From Ruminococcaceae bacterium UBA5579 (GTDB lineage Bacteria; Bacillota; Clostridia; Oscillospirales; Ruminococcaceae), in contig DILZ01000014.1 of NCBI GenBank assembly GCA_002425305.1, forward strand, positions 1,109 to 12,157: 11,049 nt of DNA, in the 5' to 3' direction. The position numbers were made by a program, and so were the translations under genes. The notes beneath the pieces were generated by a model, which worked only from the letters and a program-made list of their open reading frames with translations, searched no databases and was not told where the DNA came from. Shown piece after piece: positions 1 to 6,967 of the stretch (the first letter of the stretch is position 1; each line of letters begins with the position of its first letter).

Positions 1-1
1 A

Positions 2-940
2 GGGAAAGACGGCAATTATGAGGAATTGTACAAAAATCTTGCTGAATTCGAGATATTGTTTGGTGAGGTGAGTAAGGAAAAGATAACCGACCCGCTGAAA
101 AAAGAAGTTGAGGAATTCTGTTATGAACCCGATGACGATGATGACGATGAGGACGAGATTGCCGCCTATGCGGACACGGATACCGATTCGGATTCCGATA
201 TCAGCGATCCGCCGCCCATAATCGAGTACAACGGCACGGTGTACTATCCCGCGTCCGGCAAAGGCAATACGATCTGCAAACAGGCGGAGGATTACGTCAA
301 CGGCAGCTTATCCAAGGACAGATATGTTTCGTTTTTGGCGGCGCTTAAAGTTCTGACGCTTAGGGTGACGGGAGACCGTCCGTTGGACTCCTTTACCAAA
401 GAGGATTTTGAGAAATTTATCGGCACTGTGGACGAGAATACTTGTTCATACGGCGATACGTTTTTCATAAAAAAGACAGTCATTACCGACGGCGAGACTT
501 GTCCCGGTGAAAAATGCAAGAGAAAAAAATACCCTAAATCCGAGCCCGGAGAACCGTGCGCTTCCCGAACCACAAAGAACGGCAATGTTATCGAGTACTG
601 CGCCGGTCATTGTCCCAACGATCACACGAAGTTGACGGTAACACTGCAGACGGTCGAGGAATATCACGGTAAAACTGTGCCGGAGATCTACAAATTCAGC
701 GTTGAGGAAACGCTCTTGTACGACGGCTATGTATATTTTATGCGGCAGGCGCTCGAGGAAATGAACGATCCCGATAATCCGTATATCCCGCGCGATCCGT
801 CGTCCGGAACGGACGTTGAAATTCCCGAATACAAAGAGCCGGAATTCGGCGTAAGCAGCCGAGATACAACGATAATCGTCATATTGGTCGTTACGCTTAT
901 AATGGGCTTGCTGTTCAAAAAGAAAGGAGGTCAGACGTGA
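2..940 (+). CDS. Exported/membrane-anchored Cys-containing protein of conjugation operon, C-terminal part (5'-partial)
   Basis: The frame is open from base 2 of the window, so the gene probably begins upstream; an in-frame TTG at 26 is only a fallback start with no clear ribosome binding site. I do not recognise the family. An acidic low-complexity stretch (Asp run at 131-157, then Asp/Thr/Ser at 170-208) precedes a domain carrying the pattern C-x4-C-x13-C-x13-C-x3-C-x3-H (Cys codons at 500, 515, 557, 599 and 611). Near the C-terminus lies one hydrophobic helix (about 866-916) followed by KKK, which implies a cytoplasmic tail and a large domain outside the cell. Disulfides or a bound metal could stabilise that domain. 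The gene overlaps the next by GTGA, so they are co-translated. By context it is probably an envelope component of the mating apparatus. It is not a sortase substrate, because no LPxTG precedes the helix. Confidence 0.75.
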   Translation, partial: GKDGNYEELYKNLAEFEILFGEVSKEKITDPLKKEVEEFCYEPDDDDDDEDEIAAYADTDTDSDSDISDPPPIIEYNGTVYYPASGKGNTICKQAEDYVNGSLSKDRYVSFLAALKVLTLRVTGDRPLDSFTKEDFEKFIGTVDENTCSYGDTFFIKKTVITDGETCPGEKCKRKKYPKSEPGEPCASRTTKNGNVIEYCAGHCPNDHTKLTVTLQTVEEYHGKTVPEIYKFSVEETLLYDGYVYFMRQALEEMNDPDNPYIPRDPSSGTDVEIPEYKEPEFGVSSRDTTIIVILVVTLIMGLLFKKKGGQT

Positions 941-1263
941 GACCGTTTAATAAAATACGAGATTATTTCTCTGAAAAAAGCGGAAAACAGCGCGTGTTTA
1001 TCGTGATCTGTTTCGTATTGCTCGCGGTTTTCGTTTTCTTTTTCATTAAAGGCAATTTCTTCGACAACAAAGAACCGCCCCGGGATGAAACAAGCGTAAG
1101 CGATACGGCGCAGTCCGGCGAAAGCAGCGACAAGACGCAGGCAGCGCAGGACAACGAGGTGAAATTTCACATAAATTTGTTAGATCTCGTGATATTGCTT
1201 GTGGTGATCGTGCTTTTTGTGATCCACAAGATCCGCGAAAAAATACGGCATAGGAGGATGTAA
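937..1263 (+). CDS. Small two-pass membrane protein (hypothetical)
   Basis: This is a 108-residue protein starting at GTG, with AAAGGAGG at 923-930 six bases upstream; the start overlaps the preceding stop as GTGA, which fixes the choice. Two hydrophobic segments (residues about 19-40 and 78-96) flank an acidic, Ser/Asp/Gln-rich loop. Basic residues at the N-terminus (RPFNKIR) and the C-terminus (KIREKIRHRRM) predict both ends inside the cell and the loop outside. I do not recognise the family. Its place between an exported protein and a coiled-coil protein in a tightly packed operon suggests a small inner-membrane part of a conjugation complex, but nothing in the sequence gives a specific role. 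Confidence 0.8.
   Translation: MRPFNKIRDYFSEKSGKQRVFIVICFVLLAVFVFFFIKGNFFDNKEPPRDETSVSDTAQSGESSDKTQAAQDNEVKFHINLLDLVILLVVIVLFVIHKIREKIRHRRM
1252..1258 (+). promoter_or_regulatory. Shine-Dalgarno deciding the TTG start of the coiled-coil gene
   Basis: AGGAGGA lies inside the last codons of the preceding gene, seven bases before the TTG at 1266. No in-frame ATG lies near the start, and the nearby ATG at 1273 is in another frame, so this site supports the TTG. Confidence 0.7.
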
Positions 1264-1265
1264 TT

Positions 1266-1697
1266 TTGAAGAATGAAAATTTGACGGCTGAAGAACGGCT
1301 TCTCCTGCTTATGACAGAGCTTGAGGAAGCGGAGGCGGCAAAGATGAAAAGCGATAAAAGAATTTTGTCGCTGAAGGAAAACCTTTCCGCCGAGCGAAAG
1401 AACAACAAGGCGTTGGACGCGAACGTCGAGCTGATCAAGGAGCGCATCAAAAACGCCGAAAACGCCGAGCTGCGCGAATATCTCGATCAGAACGGCGTTC
1501 TTATCAAGGACGTTTTCGCGGCGGTCAAGGACGGTAAGATCGCAAGATCTGCGTCGGCGGACGTTCCCGAAAGCACGGAAAGTGCGAACGACACATCCGA
1601 CGCTGACGAGAACGCTGCGGCAGAGGAAAAAAGTGTCACCGGTGACACGGACGATACCGGTGTCACGAGTGACACAAACGAGGAGGAAGCCGTATGA
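1266..1697 (+). CDS. Coiled-coil protein with acidic disordered tail (possibly DUF4315-like)
   Basis: This is a 143-residue protein from a TTG start supported by AGGAGGA at 1252-1258. Residues about 6-75 are rich in Glu, Lys, Leu and Ala with heptad-like spacing, predicting a coiled coil. A motif around residues 65-85 (ENAELREYLDQNGV, then KDVFAAVKDG) resembles the end of the small DUF4315 proteins encoded beside VirB4-type genes in Clostridia ICEs; this is a weak, remembered resemblance. The last 50 residues are acidic and Ser/Thr-rich, and part of them (the VTGDT and VTSDT units) is encoded by two 16-bp palindromes. The stop overlaps the topB start as ATGA. No membrane segment or signal peptide is seen, so it is probably cytoplasmic or associated with the membrane proteins next to it. 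Confidence 0.75.
   Translation: MKNENLTAEERLLLLMTELEEAEAAKMKSDKRILSLKENLSAERKNNKALDANVELIKERIKNAENAELREYLDQNGVLIKDVFAAVKDGKIARSASADVPESTESANDTSDADENAAAEEKSVTGDTDDTGVTSDTNEEEAV
1633..1648. repeat. Palindrome copy 1, GTGTCAC-CG-GTGACAC
   Basis: This is a perfect 16-bp palindrome inside the coding tail of the coiled-coil gene, read there as Val-Thr-Gly-Asp-Thr. It is the first of four copies of GTGTCAC-NN-GTGACAC in the window. Confidence 0.85.
1660..1675. repeat. Palindrome copy 2, GTGTCAC-GA-GTGACAC
   Basis: Seven-base arms are perfectly inverted around GA. It starts 27 bases (nine codons) after copy 1 and ends five bases before the AGGAGG of topB, so it sits in the translation-initiation region of that gene while also coding for the end of the upstream protein. 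Confidence 0.85.
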
Positions 1698-3853
1698 AGT
1701 TAGTGATAGCTGAAAAGCCTTCGGTAGCGCGGGATATAGCCGTCGTGATTGGAGCGAACGAAAACGCGAACGGTGTTTTGCGTGGGAATGGATACATAGT
1801 ATCGTCGGCGGTCGGACATCTGGTAAGGCTCAAAAAGCCCGAGGAATACGATCCCAAATACGAAAAATGGAACATAGACGATCTTCCGATAACTCCGGAT
1901 TTCGAGTTCCTGCCGATAGAAAAGGCGGTGGACGTTCTCGAACGATTGACTAAACTGATGAACAGCAGCGAGGTGGACGAGATCATAGAAGCGACTGACG
2001 CGGGGCGCGAGGGCGAGTGCATTTTTCGGTACGTTTACAACTATGTCGGCTGCACCAAGCCCGTAAAGCGGCTCTGGATATCGTCTATGACCGAGCAAAG
2101 CATTCGCGACGGCTTTGCTGATCTGCGTCCGTATTCGGATTACGACAAAATGTTTGCCGCGGGAATTACGCGCAACAAAATAGACTGGCTTTGGGGTATG
2201 AATTTGTCGCGGTTGTACACTATGTGCTTCAATGTGACTTGCCGGATTGGACGCGTCAAAACGGCGGTCGTGAATATGATCGTGCAGCGGGATAACGAAA
2301 TAGCGCATTTCGTAAAAAAGCCGTTTTTCAAGCTGAAACTTGATAACGGTGCTGAGTGGTTTGATGATGATATGGACAGCTTTCCCGAAAAAGCTCAAGC
2401 CGAGAGCGTAAAAGCCAAGTGCGAACATCAGACCTGTACGGTGGTATCCGCCGAGACAAAGCAGAAAAAAGAAAACCGTCCGCTGCTGTTTTCGCTGACT
2501 TCTCTTCAGACTGAGGCAAACGAGAAATTGGGCTTTACGGCGGCGCATACGCTTGAAATAATGCAGTCGCTGTATGAAAAAAAGCTACTGACATATCCGC
2601 GCACGGACAGCAATTACCTTACCGACGATATGGCGGCGATCTTGCCGGAACGCGTTAAGCTGCTGCGTGATTTTTATCCCAACGAGGTCGATGAGATCAT
2701 TTCAAACGGGCTTAATATCGACGGCAGAATTATAAATAACGCAAAGGTATCCGATCACCACGCGATAATTCCCACGGAAAATGTCAAGAACGCAAGCGGT
2801 CTGACGGACGATGAAAAAGCAATCTTAATAACTGTCGTAACGCGGTTTCTGGCGGCTTTATCCGCACAGTACGAATACGTGGAAACGGAATATGTTTTCG
2901 ATATATGCGGCGAGAAATTCCACTGTAAAACTAAAAAGCCCGTTAAAGCGGGTTGGAAATGCTTTTATGCTGATAAGGAAAGCGGAGAAAACATTTCCGT
3001 AAGCTATTCGCAGGGTGAGAGCTTTCAAGCCGAAAATCTCATTGTTACCGAGTGCGAAACGCAGCCGCCCAAGCATTTCACCGAAAGTACTTTGTTGAAA
3101 GCTATGGAAAATATCGACCGCCGCATCGAGGATAAGGAACTGTCGGAATACGTTTCGGAGCGCGGTTTAGGCACGCCCGCAACGCGATCTGTAATTATAG
3201 AAAGCATATTGCAAAGCGCTCCAGAACGCGGATTGCTTCCGTTTGCTGAAAGAAAGAACAAATCCTTGATCGCGACGGAATTCGGCAAGAAAATTATATC
3301 GCTCCTGCCTGACGAGGCGAAAAGCATTGAAATGACAGCGGCGATGGAGCTACAATTATCTGCGATAGAAAAAGGGACGGCAAGCGCGGACGAAGTCGTT
3401 TCCTCAATTTGTGGCAAGCTGAATTCCATAATCGAGCTCGAAAAGTCCCGCGAGCACGTTTCGCTCGCTCCTAAACGCGAACGGGAGGTTTTCGGCGTTT
3501 GTCCGAAATGCGGCGCGAACGTGTACAAATTCACTGGCAAAGACGGAAAGGCAATTTGGTACTGTGAAAAATCGTCCTTAAAGGACAACGCAAACCCTTG
3601 CATTTTCCGGCTTTACGAGGACGATTCTTTCTTTTCCTCAAAGGGCAAAAAGCTGACTGACGGCATTATGAAAGCTTTGCTTGCGAAGAAAAAGGCAAAA
3701 GTAAGCGGATTTAAGTCCGAAAAAACCGGCAAAACCTATGACGCGATCATTTCCTTTAAGGATTATGTGAGCAGCAAGGACGGCAAAACGAGGATCGGCT
3801 TCAATATGGAATTCGATAATACACAAAAGAAAACGCGGAAAGGCGGCAAGTGA
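1694..3853 (+). CDS. topB: DNA topoisomerase III (type IA), ICE type
   Basis: This 719-residue type IA topoisomerase cuts and passes single DNA strands through a 5'-phosphotyrosine intermediate and can decatenate or unlink replicating and transferring DNA. The Toprim domain opens with LVIAEKPSVA (catalytic Glu7) and carries DAGREGE at residues 102-108. The active-site motif is YPRTDS with Tyr301. A C-terminal zinc-finger module has C603-x2-C606-x17-C624-x11-C636. Length and domain order match TopB proteins of Gram-positive conjugative elements. In the acidic triad DxDxE the middle Asp is Gly104, a variant I believe is common in Bacillota TopB. The start is fixed by AGGAGG at 1681-1686 and by the ATGA overlap with the upstream gene. 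In the operon it probably handles the topology of element DNA together with the downstream SSB. Confidence 0.96.
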   Translation: MKLVIAEKPSVARDIAVVIGANENANGVLRGNGYIVSSAVGHLVRLKKPEEYDPKYEKWNIDDLPITPDFEFLPIEKAVDVLERLTKLMNSSEVDEIIEATDAGREGECIFRYVYNYVGCTKPVKRLWISSMTEQSIRDGFADLRPYSDYDKMFAAGITRNKIDWLWGMNLSRLYTMCFNVTCRIGRVKTAVVNMIVQRDNEIAHFVKKPFFKLKLDNGAEWFDDDMDSFPEKAQAESVKAKCEHQTCTVVSAETKQKKENRPLLFSLTSLQTEANEKLGFTAAHTLEIMQSLYEKKLLTYPRTDSNYLTDDMAAILPERVKLLRDFYPNEVDEIISNGLNIDGRIINNAKVSDHHAIIPTENVKNASGLTDDEKAILITVVTRFLAALSAQYEYVETEYVFDICGEKFHCKTKKPVKAGWKCFYADKESGENISVSYSQGESFQAENLIVTECETQPPKHFTESTLLKAMENIDRRIEDKELSEYVSERGLGTPATRSVIIESILQSAPERGLLPFAERKNKSLIATEFGKKIISLLPDEAKSIEMTAAMELQLSAIEKGTASADEVVSSICGKLNSIIELEKSREHVSLAPKREREVFGVCPKCGANVYKFTGKDGKAIWYCEKSSLKDNANPCIFRLYEDDSFFSSKGKKLTDGIMKALLAKKKAKVSGFKSEKTGKTYDAIISFKDYVSSKDGKTRIGFNMEFDNTQKKTRKGGK

Positions 3854-4815
3854 TGAATAAATTCTTCTTTTTCAAGGTTGTTCTGAGTTATTTTGACGAC
3901 GAGCGCAGGACGTTTTTTATAACTCCCGATCAGTCGGGGACAGACGAGGAAGGCGTACCGTTCTCGGAAAATGATTTACGCAACACGGCAGAATTCAAGG
4001 AATTTGTCAAGAAAACCAAAGCCGACGTTATCGACGTTGATTATATCGAGTACGCCGTCGAATATGATCCTAAGAAATCTGTGGTACTTGGCAGCCCCAT
4101 TACAGATGAGAGTTTCTCGGCGCTTGAGAACGGCGGACAGCTTGAGATAATTGATCAAAATCAGTTCCCGATTGTTTTAAAAAAATCCTCTAAGGGCGGC
4201 GGCTCTAAAAACTACATATTTTTCTTGATCGTTGCCGCGGTGATCGTGCTTATGGTACTGTTTATCAGCGCAGCGAAAGGCGGGCTTTTCGGAGATGATA
4301 TGTCGGAAAGCGAAAGCTCATCGGAGAGCGATACCGGCATATCGGACGGGGAAAGCTCCGAAACCTCGGATGAAAGCAGCAACACCGAAAATACTCACGA
4401 GCCAACGATTGATACCGGATCGGGAAATTCGGATAATTCGGACACAAGCAGCGATGACAGCGCATCGGACAGCTCGGAAACTTCCGAAAACTCCTCCGGT
4501 GATGACAGCTCGGACGATACCTCGGAGAGTGAAAGCTCGGAAAGTTCCGACGAGCTTACAAAGCCGATTTTTAATCTTGATCGCGCAAGCAATATGGCTG
4601 TTACGATATCTTTCGACGGAGAAGAACCCGCGGTGACCTTTACCGATCCGAACGGGGAAATTATCGCGGGAAGCGAATACACGGCGGATCATAGGATAGG
4701 CTCGGCGTGCTATTATGTCGAAAACGCCGAACCGGGACAATGGCTCGTGAGCTGCGATAAGCCCTTCGCGGTGGATTGGCAGCCCTACGGCGTTCTGCCG
4801 GAGGTCGGGGAATGA
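3853..4815 (+). CDS. Single-pass membrane protein with Ser/Asp/Glu-rich stalk and exposed C-terminal domain
   Basis: This is a 320-residue protein. The ATG at 3853 (overlapping the topB stop as TGATG) is preferred over the GTG at 3850 because its spacing from GGAAAGGCGG is better. Residues about 1-115 form a soluble domain beginning with MNKFFFFKVVLSYF. A basic KKSSKGGGSK stretch then leads into one membrane helix (about 120-142), which predicts N-terminus inside and C-terminus outside. Next come about 85 residues almost entirely of Ser, Asp, Glu, Thr and Gly, a likely extended stalk, followed by a compact, predicted beta-rich end domain of about 85 residues (from KPIFNLDRAS). The family is not recognised. 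The layout suits a protein that joins a cytoplasmic domain to an exposed domain across the cell wall, perhaps for mating contact; that role is inferred. Confidence 0.8.
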   Translation: MNKFFFFKVVLSYFDDERRTFFITPDQSGTDEEGVPFSENDLRNTAEFKEFVKKTKADVIDVDYIEYAVEYDPKKSVVLGSPITDESFSALENGGQLEIIDQNQFPIVLKKSSKGGGSKNYIFFLIVAAVIVLMVLFISAAKGGLFGDDMSESESSSESDTGISDGESSETSDESSNTENTHEPTIDTGSGNSDNSDTSSDDSASDSSETSENSSGDDSSDDTSESESSESSDELTKPIFNLDRASNMAVTISFDGEEPAVTFTDPNGEIIAGSEYTADHRIGSACYYVENAEPGQWLVSCDKPFAVDWQPYGVLPEVGE

Positions 4816-4816
4816 T

Positions 4817-4832
4817 GTGTCACTAGTGACAC
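4817..4832. repeat. Palindrome copy 3, GTGTCAC-TA-GTGACAC
   Basis: This is a perfect 16-bp palindrome one base after the stop of the stalk protein, in the 32-base gap before the SpoVG-like gene. It ends three or four bases before the purine-rich ribosome binding site GGAAAGGA, a placement very like that of copy 2 relative to topB. Confidence 0.88.
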
Positions 4833-4847
4833 CGGAAAGGATAGGAA

Positions 4848-6425
4848 ATGACAATGCAAGACGAAACATTTGCATACACAATAGGACATTCTGAACCTTT
4901 TATCGTCGTACATCTTGATATCCGTATGAAAGAACGGAAAAGCGCCGTTTCAGAGGCTCTGAAAGACATCATAGATGCTTATACAGATGCTAACGGAAGA
5001 ACACGCGACGGAGCACAGCCGTACAAAAATCTTTTGGAGCAGATAAAGCCCGAAGTTCAGTTTATACACGCCTCTCAGGGACATCTGAGTTGCTTGGAAT
5101 ACGCGCTTAGAAACGCTCAGGAAGATAAGGAGCTTTGTATGTCAATGCTCGACAGTATTAAGCAAGCCGAGAAAAACCTCACACCAGTTGTTACTATCAA
5201 GGGCTATGAGTGTATCCAGACCGATAGTTGGGAAGATCACGGTGTTACCTATAACGTCGGGCAGTCGGTTGACGATATGTCATTTTATTACGCCCGAGCA
5301 TCGGACGGCACGGTCACACGGGAGTATGAATATGACCATAAACCCGACCGTGAAAAGGTTATGTCTGATCACACGGATAAAATGGCGGAAGAACATATAG
5401 ATTGCTATGAAGCAGAACACGGTGCTGACGGATACGGTATGTTTCCCGATGCCGAGGCAAGGGCTGAAAATATCCGGCAAATGCGGGATATTTCACATAA
5501 TTCAACAAACGCTGACCTATCGGCGAAACGGGGAGGAAGTCGAGGTAATATTATGGAACAGAACGCATTAAGCACAAAATTCGAGGTCTCCACGATGAGC
5601 AAGCTCGAGGGGGACGGTCCGGCAAAGGCGATCGGAACGCTTGTGGTGAACGGTGAGTTCGACGTACACGGGGTGATGGTCAAGGAGGGCAAAAACGGTC
5701 TGTTTGTGTCTATGCCCTACGAAAAGAAGAACGGCGAATACGAGGACGTTGTCTTTCCTGTCACAAAGGAGGCGCGCGCGGCAATAAACAGTGCCGTACT
5801 TGACGCTTATGAGAAGTTGGCAGCAAGTCCCGAAAAAACTCTCAAAAACAAGATAGCCGCGCCCGAAAATCTGGTATCTGCGATCTATGCGGAAATGCAC
5901 AAGGTTGAAAGCGATAAAAAGCAGACTATTGCCGCTGGACAGATAACTATTGACAAATGCCTTGTGATCAGGGACGTTAAGCTGAACGAGATAACAAATG
6001 GACAGGGACAAACCAAAACGGTGGTAGGAATGCCCGGAAAGCCTAACGAAAAGGGAGGCTGGGACGATGTGGCACACCCCGTGACAGCCGAACTGCGCAA
6101 AAAGATTGATAAAGCGGTCATAGCGTCAGCGAATAATATCGGGCGTTATGAATATAAGGGCGTGAAATACGCGGAACTTGGAGAAAATCCCGCTTCGTCC
6201 GCTCCGCTTTATCCGAAATTTGCGGATAAGCTGATGGCGGAGCTTGACAAATCCGGAATTCAGTATCAGGCAAAGTGCGCCGAAAGAGTGGTGATCTCGG
6301 TCAAGGCGGAAGACAAACAGGCGTTCGAGAACGTCAAAAAGGATCTCACGGCAAAGCTGAACGGCAGGGACAAGCCGCAGCAGAAGCAGGAGCACACCGC
6401 GGGAACGCAAACTCAGAAGCGCTGA
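4848..6425 (+). CDS. Fusion protein: unassigned N-terminal region plus two SpoVG-like domains
   Basis: This 525-residue protein starts at an ATG six bases after AAAGGA. Residues 1-235 are unrecognised: soluble, rich in Asp, Glu, His and Tyr, with no membrane segment. Residues about 245-324 match SpoVG closely in pattern (KAIGTLVVNGEFDVHGV, then NGLFVSMP, then FPVTKEARAAI and AVLDAY). Residues about 359-429 are a second, more diverged SpoVG-like unit (ITIDKCLVIRDVKL, VVGMP, DVAHPVTAELRKKI). SpoVG proteins are small nucleic-acid-binding regulators, normally a single domain of roughly 80-100 residues. The tail is Gln/Lys-rich. An in-frame ATG at 5553 with GAGGT six bases upstream could give a separate protein containing only the SpoVG units. 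The gene lies between the stalk protein and ssb, so a DNA- or RNA-binding role in the element is likely. Confidence 0.85.
   Translation: MTMQDETFAYTIGHSEPFIVVHLDIRMKERKSAVSEALKDIIDAYTDANGRTRDGAQPYKNLLEQIKPEVQFIHASQGHLSCLEYALRNAQEDKELCMSMLDSIKQAEKNLTPVVTIKGYECIQTDSWEDHGVTYNVGQSVDDMSFYYARASDGTVTREYEYDHKPDREKVMSDHTDKMAEEHIDCYEAEHGADGYGMFPDAEARAENIRQMRDISHNSTNADLSAKRGGSRGNIMEQNALSTKFEVSTMSKLEGDGPAKAIGTLVVNGEFDVHGVMVKEGKNGLFVSMPYEKKNGEYEDVVFPVTKEARAAINSAVLDAYEKLAASPEKTLKNKIAAPENLVSAIYAEMHKVESDKKQTIAAGQITIDKCLVIRDVKLNEITNGQGQTKTVVGMPGKPNEKGGWDDVAHPVTAELRKKIDKAVIASANNIGRYEYKGVKYAELGENPASSAPLYPKFADKLMAELDKSGIQYQAKCAERVVISVKAEDKQAFENVKKDLTAKLNGRDKPQQKQEHTAGTQTQKR
5542..5555 (+). promoter_or_regulatory. 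Possible internal ribosome binding site and start (ATG 5553)
   Basis: GAGGT at 5542-5546 lies six bases before the in-frame ATG at 5553-5555 (residue 236), and GGGAGG at 5531-5536 lies further back. The start would fall just before the first SpoVG-like domain, at the apparent domain boundary. Confidence 0.45.
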
Positions 6426-6443
6426 TACAAGGGAGTGTGAAGT

Positions 6444-6884
6444 ATGTTCAATAATTGCACAATGATGGGGCGCATCGTCAATGATCCGGAATTGAAGATC
6501 ACCCCGAACGGGATCGGCGTATGTTCGTTCCGTATAGCCGTGGAAAGGCGGTATCACGCGAAAAACGAGGAACGGAAAACGGATTTCTTCAACGTTGTCG
6601 CTTGGAGAAAGCTCGCGGAATTCGTGTCAAAATACTTCGCCAAAGGACGTATGATCTTGGTAGGCGGCGAACTGCAGACAAGATCGTACACCGACAAAAA
6701 CGGAAATCCCGCGACTTGGTATGAAATAATTGCGGACAGGCTCGAATTTACCGGAGAAAGGGCGAAAACGGAACGCTCCGAGCCGCCTGCCGTCTCGGAA
6801 ACGCAGCCTGAGAACAAACCCGAAACGCAGCAGGAAGTGCCGCCGTTTGGCGAGCCGCCCGACGCAGACGATTATCCGTTCTGA
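6444..6884 (+). CDS. ssb: Single-stranded DNA-binding protein (SSB)
   Basis: This 146-residue protein binds and protects single-stranded DNA and recruits partner enzymes. The OB-fold (residues 1-105) opens with FNNCTMMGRIVNDPELK and contains the usual FRIAVERRY, FFNVVAWRKLAEFV, KGRMILVGGELQTRSY and WYEIIADRLEF elements. A Pro/Glu/Gln-rich linker follows, and the acidic tip DADDYPF corresponds to the family's protein-docking tail, usually ending DIPF. Initiation is at an ATG with GGGAG at 6431-6435, 18 bases after the SpoVG-like gene. It is the last gene before a terminator, so it closes the operon. Together with topB in the same operon, it is likely an element-encoded SSB that coats transferred or replicating single strands; the host would carry its own chromosomal copy. 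Confidence 0.95.
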   Translation: MFNNCTMMGRIVNDPELKITPNGIGVCSFRIAVERRYHAKNEERKTDFFNVVAWRKLAEFVSKYFAKGRMILVGGELQTRSYTDKNGNPATWYEIIADRLEFTGERAKTERSEPPAVSETQPENKPETQQEVPPFGEPPDADDYPF

Positions 6885-6911
6885 TTTTTTTTCGTGTCAC
6901 CTGTGACACAT
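6885..6911. repeat. T-tract and palindrome copy 4, GTGTCAC-CT-GTGACAC (6894-6909)
   Basis: Immediately after the ssb stop comes a run of eight T, then the fourth copy of the palindrome (arms 6894-6900 and 6903-6909, centre CT). It lies just before the terminator hairpin, on the same transcript as ssb. Confidence 0.85.
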
Positions 6912-6957
6912 TTTCCCCCGCTTCGAGCAGATTGCTTTGAGGCGGGGGAAATTTTTT
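6912..6957 (+). terminator. Intrinsic terminator ending the ssb operon
   Basis: A perfect 10-bp stem, TTTCCCCCGC (6912-6921) with GCGGGGGAAA (6942-6951), can extend inward with wobble pairs around an eight-base loop near 6928-6935. Six T follow at 6952-6957. The stem is very GC-rich and in the right place after the last gene. Confidence 0.9.
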
Positions 6958-6967
6958 AATAAAATAC

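Noticed and set aside
1633..1675. Two adjacent palindromes as a CRISPR-like or tandem repeat array
   Set aside because: There are only two units with an 11-base interval inside a coding frame, and the other copies are isolated. No array or Cas gene is seen.
1700..2548. 282-codon open frame on the minus strand across topB
   Set aside because: It lies antisense to the conserved Toprim part of topB, shows no ribosome binding site or recognisable motif, and is explained by the codon bias of topB.
3025..3603. 192-codon minus-strand frame opposite the 3' part of topB
   Set aside because: It lies opposite the active C-terminal part of topB and shows no start signal or motif.
4295..4636. 113-codon + strand frame (Arg/Lys/Ala/Pro-rich) inside the stalk-protein gene
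   Set aside because: It is the shifted reading of the Ser/Asp/Glu repeat codons, with no ribosome binding site and a composition typical of a frame shadow. Unlike the TnpV-like frame, it matches no family.
4817..4832. Palindrome copy 3 as an intrinsic terminator
   Set aside because: The stem is short and no T-tract follows. Instead a ribosome binding site follows within a few bases.
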